This document shows positions 5,496 to 7,443 of a DNA stretch of 7,443 bases, one piece after another. Origin of the DNA: Bacteroidales bacterium (GTDB lineage: Bacteria; Bacteroidota; Bacteroidia; Bacteroidales; SM23-62); assembly GCA_016783865.1 (NCBI GenBank), contig JADHVS010000208.1, forward strand, positions 1 through 7,443, given 5' to 3'. Within the stretch, counting starts at the first letter, position 1. Each line of letters starts with the position of its first letter. The position numbers and the translations under genes are program-made. Under the pieces are notes generated by a model, which saw only the letters and a list, made by a program, of their open reading frames with translations, did no database searches and had not been told where the DNA came from.

Positions 5496-7443
5496 TCAAC
5501 TCTTCAAGGGTATCTCAATCTTGAAACTGGTCCCTTTATCGACTTCGCTCTCACACTCAATTGTACCATTCAACTTCTGGGTGACCAAATTGTACACAAT
5601 GTGCATTCCCAATCCGGTCCCTATTTTCTTGTTTGTTGTGAAAAAAGGTTCAAAGATCTTGTCCATGTTTCCCGGTGAAATTCCTTTCCCATTGTCTGAA
5701 TATTCAAGTTTTAGCTTACTATTACCAATGTTTGCGATTATATTGATCTTTCCCTTATCCCCTTCATCAAATCCATGTGTCAGACTATTGATAACCAGGT
5801 TTGTAATGATCTGAGAGAATGCACCCGGGAAGCTATCGAGTTCTATTTTGTCGTCCATTTCCAGGTCGATGGATATTTTTCGATTCTTCAATCTCGGGTA
5901 CAGGCTTCTGATCACATCCTCGGTATAAGCTTTAAGCATGAATTTCCGCTGCTGAGCTGTGGATTGGTCAGCCGATACCTGCTTGAAACTCTGTATCATT
6001 TCAGCAGTCCGCTCCATATTTGACAGGATGAGTTTGGCCGACTGGTTAGCCGTATTCAGGTATTCTTTAAAGTCTGCCTTGCTTATTGTCCCTTCTTTAA
6101 AAAGTCCGGCCATCTGGGTAGTTTCTTCCATCAGGCTGGAAGCGGCTGTGACACTGATACCTACCGGTGTGTTTATTTCATGGGCCACGCCTGCAACCAA
6201 TCCACCCAAAGCGGCTAGTTTTTCAGATTGGATCAATTGGGCCTGGGTTTCCTTGAGCTGGTCGAGGGTGATCTGGAGCTCTTCTTTCTGCTGCTCCAGT
6301 TCCTCTTTCTGCTCTTCGAGTTCCGTATTGGTAGCCATAATTTCTTCCCTTTGCTCCTCAAGTTGCGAATTGGTGGCCATGACCTCTTCCTTCTGCTCCT
6401 CCAATTGAGCATTGATAGCCATTATCTCCTCCTTTTGCTCTTCCAGCTCAGCATTGGTAGATTTGATCTCCTCGTTTTGTTCTTCAATGACTTTTGTCCG
6501 CTCTTTTACCAGGCCATCCAGTTTGATGTTTTCTTTTTTCAACCGGTTTGTTCTCCAGCGAATAATAAATAAAACCAGAAGGGCCAACAGGATAACATAT
6601 AGAATATATGCCAGGACTGTCCTGTACCAGGGTGGCTTGATGATGATCCCTATCGATGCACCTTCTTCATTCCACACCCCATCATCATTGGATCCCAGTA
6701 CCCGGAAAGTATATTCGCCTGGTTTGAGGTCGCGGTATTCTGCATAGCGCCTGGTCCCGGCCACCACCCAATCCTCGTCCAGTCCCTCCATCATATATTT
6801 ATACTGGTTTCCTTCGGCATGAATGTAATTAAGTGCTACATATTCAAAGGATAAGAAATTCTGTTTACAGGACAGTTCAATACGGTCTGTTTCCTGCAGC
6901 GACTTTTCAAGTGATACATTCTTATATGAATATACCGGCTTATCATTGATACTCAAATTGGTTAAATAAACAACCGGTATAACCGTATTATCCTTAATAC
7001 TGTCAGGATGAAAAACAGTCATGCCGTTAAAACTTCCAAAAAACATCCATCCATCATCAGACCTGAAACAGGATTTCTCATGAAACACCGTTCCCTTGAC
7101 CCCGTCATTCATATCATAGATTTTAACCGATTGTATTATTTCAGGAGAATATCCATCTGACAATTCCAATTTACAAAGGCCCTTTAATGTGCTGAGCCAG
7201 AGGTTTCCATGATCATCTTCCAGTATCCCGCAAATGCAGTCATTGGGTAATCCATCTTCTAATCCAAAGGATATAAAAGTCTCATCATCCGGTTTAAATA
7301 AATTAAGTCCCGAAGTAGTACCCACCCAGATCCTTCCATACCTGTCTTCATGGATCTGTAGGACCTGGGAAGCGCTTAAGCTCATGGGATCATCAGGATT
7401 ACTTGTATATCTGATGAATTGGGGCAACTCTTCAGTAAAAAAC
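5496..7443 (-). CDS. Membrane sensor histidine kinase (reg_prop propeller, Y_Y_Y, coiled coil, kinase core), N-terminus outside window
   Basis: The frame is open to the window edge and the first in-frame TTG (7427) lies inside a propeller blade, so the true start is off the right side. Counting from that TTG, reg_prop-type blades lie at about 21-45 (EDRYGRIWVGTTSGLNLF) and 66-88 (HGNLWLSTLKGLCKL). A Y_Y_Y domain follows at about 193-264 (YKYMMEGLDEDWV, then LKPGEYTFRV), then one membrane helix at 269-290. These suggest a periplasmic ligand sensor. Residues 295-400 form a long coiled coil with four 14-residue repeats. The kinase core has His416 in AHEINTPVG, N-box Asn543/Asn547, G1 DNGKGI (578-583), FEPFF and G2 GTGLGMHIV (603-611). 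It ends at residue 643 with no receiver or DNA-binding domain. Complete relatives are about 1,000 residues. The core resembles HPK4-type kinases more than the usual HTCS kinase. The next gene probably supplies the receiver. Confidence 0.9.
   Translation of the reverse strand, partial: FFTEELPQFIRYTSNPDDPMSLSASQVLQIHEDRYGRIWVGTTSGLNLFKPDDETFISFGLEDGLPNDCICGILEDDHGNLWLSTLKGLCKLELSDGYSPEIIQSVKIYDMNDGVKGTVFHEKSCFRSDDGWMFFGSFNGMTVFHPDSIKDNTVIPVVYLTNLSINDKPVYSYKNVSLEKSLQETDRIELSCKQNFLSFEYVALNYIHAEGNQYKYMMEGLDEDWVVAGTRRYAEYRDLKPGEYTFRVLGSNDDGVWNEEGASIGIIIKPPWYRTVLAYILYVILLALLVLFIIRWRTNRLKKENIKLDGLVKERTKVIEEQNEEIKSTNAELEEQKEEIMAINAQLEEQKEEVMATNSQLEEQREEIMATNTELEEQKEELEQQKEELQITLDQLKETQAQLIQSEKLAALGGLVAGVAHEINTPVGISVTAASSLMEETTQMAGLFKEGTISKADFKEYLNTANQSAKLILSNMERTAEMIQSFKQVSADQSTAQQRKFMLKAYTEDVIRSLYPRLKNRKISIDLEMDDKIELDSFPGAFSQIITNLVINSLTHGFDEGDKGKINIIANIGNSKLKLEYSDNGKGISPGNMDKIFEPFFTTNKKIGTGLGMHIVYNLVTQKLNGTIECESEVDKGTSFKIEIPLKS
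6303..6470 (-). repeat. Four tandem 42-bp repeats encoding the 14-residue coiled-coil unit
   Basis: Residues 320-375 of the sensor kinase consist of four units of the form E-(I/V)-M-A-x-N-x-(E/Q)-L-E-E-Q-(K/R)-E, the first reading EIKSTNAELEEQKE. Each is 42 bp, or two heptads, so loss or gain of a unit keeps both the reading frame and the coiled-coil register. The units differ at third positions, so the array is not very recent. It lies between the membrane helix and the dimerisation helix, where it would relay movement from the sensor. Confidence 0.85.

Noticed and set aside
5959..6747. Long Ser/Leu-rich + strand frames opposite the sensor kinase
   Set aside because: They are the complement of the EEQKEE coiled-coil repeats, so their low-complexity composition is a by-product.

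Overview
The window looks like an accessory stretch of a Bacteroidota chromosome, probably an environmental Bacteroidales or Marinilabiliales relative. The basis is a SusC-like N-terminus with a signal peptide ending in A-Q, a TAnnTTTG promoter box, and a regulatory pair built from hybrid two-component (HTCS) parts: reg_prop propeller, Y_Y_Y domain, histidine kinase, receivers and an AraC-type DNA-binding domain. The species cannot be named from this sequence.

Layout. 1-303 (-) is the N-terminus of a secreted or outer-membrane protein with a CarboxypepD_reg-like domain. 376-892 (-) holds a small, well-signalled ORF (653-892) and a 5'-truncated coding remnant (376-633). Two REP-like hairpins (588-621 and 657-676) lie between or inside them, and the two pieces may be halves of one broken secreted-protein gene. 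1008-1524 (+) is a decayed ATPase gene of the ATPase_2/DUF234 type. It has lost its middle by deletion and carries a 132-bp MITE at 1220-1351. 1556-1669 (+) looks like the 3' end of a lost gene. 1676-2094 (+) is a helical protein broken by one frameshift. 2106-3149 (+) is an intact DUF7309/DUF6930-type protein.

3181-7443 (-) is a regulatory pair convergent with the (+) genes. Upstream is a membrane histidine kinase (5496-7443, N-terminus outside the window) with propeller repeats, a Y_Y_Y domain, one membrane helix, a 14-residue-repeat coiled coil and a kinase core, but no receiver. Downstream is a soluble REC-kinase-REC-AraC protein (3181-5382). I infer a split HTCS-like phosphorelay: the membrane kinase phosphorylates REC1, this controls the second kinase, and that kinase drives REC2 and the AraC domain.

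The left half (about 300-2100) is a decay zone: two or three broken genes, a MITE, REP-like hairpins and a frameshift within 1.8 kb. The right half is intact signalling. No tRNA, rRNA, CRISPR array or autonomous transposase was seen.
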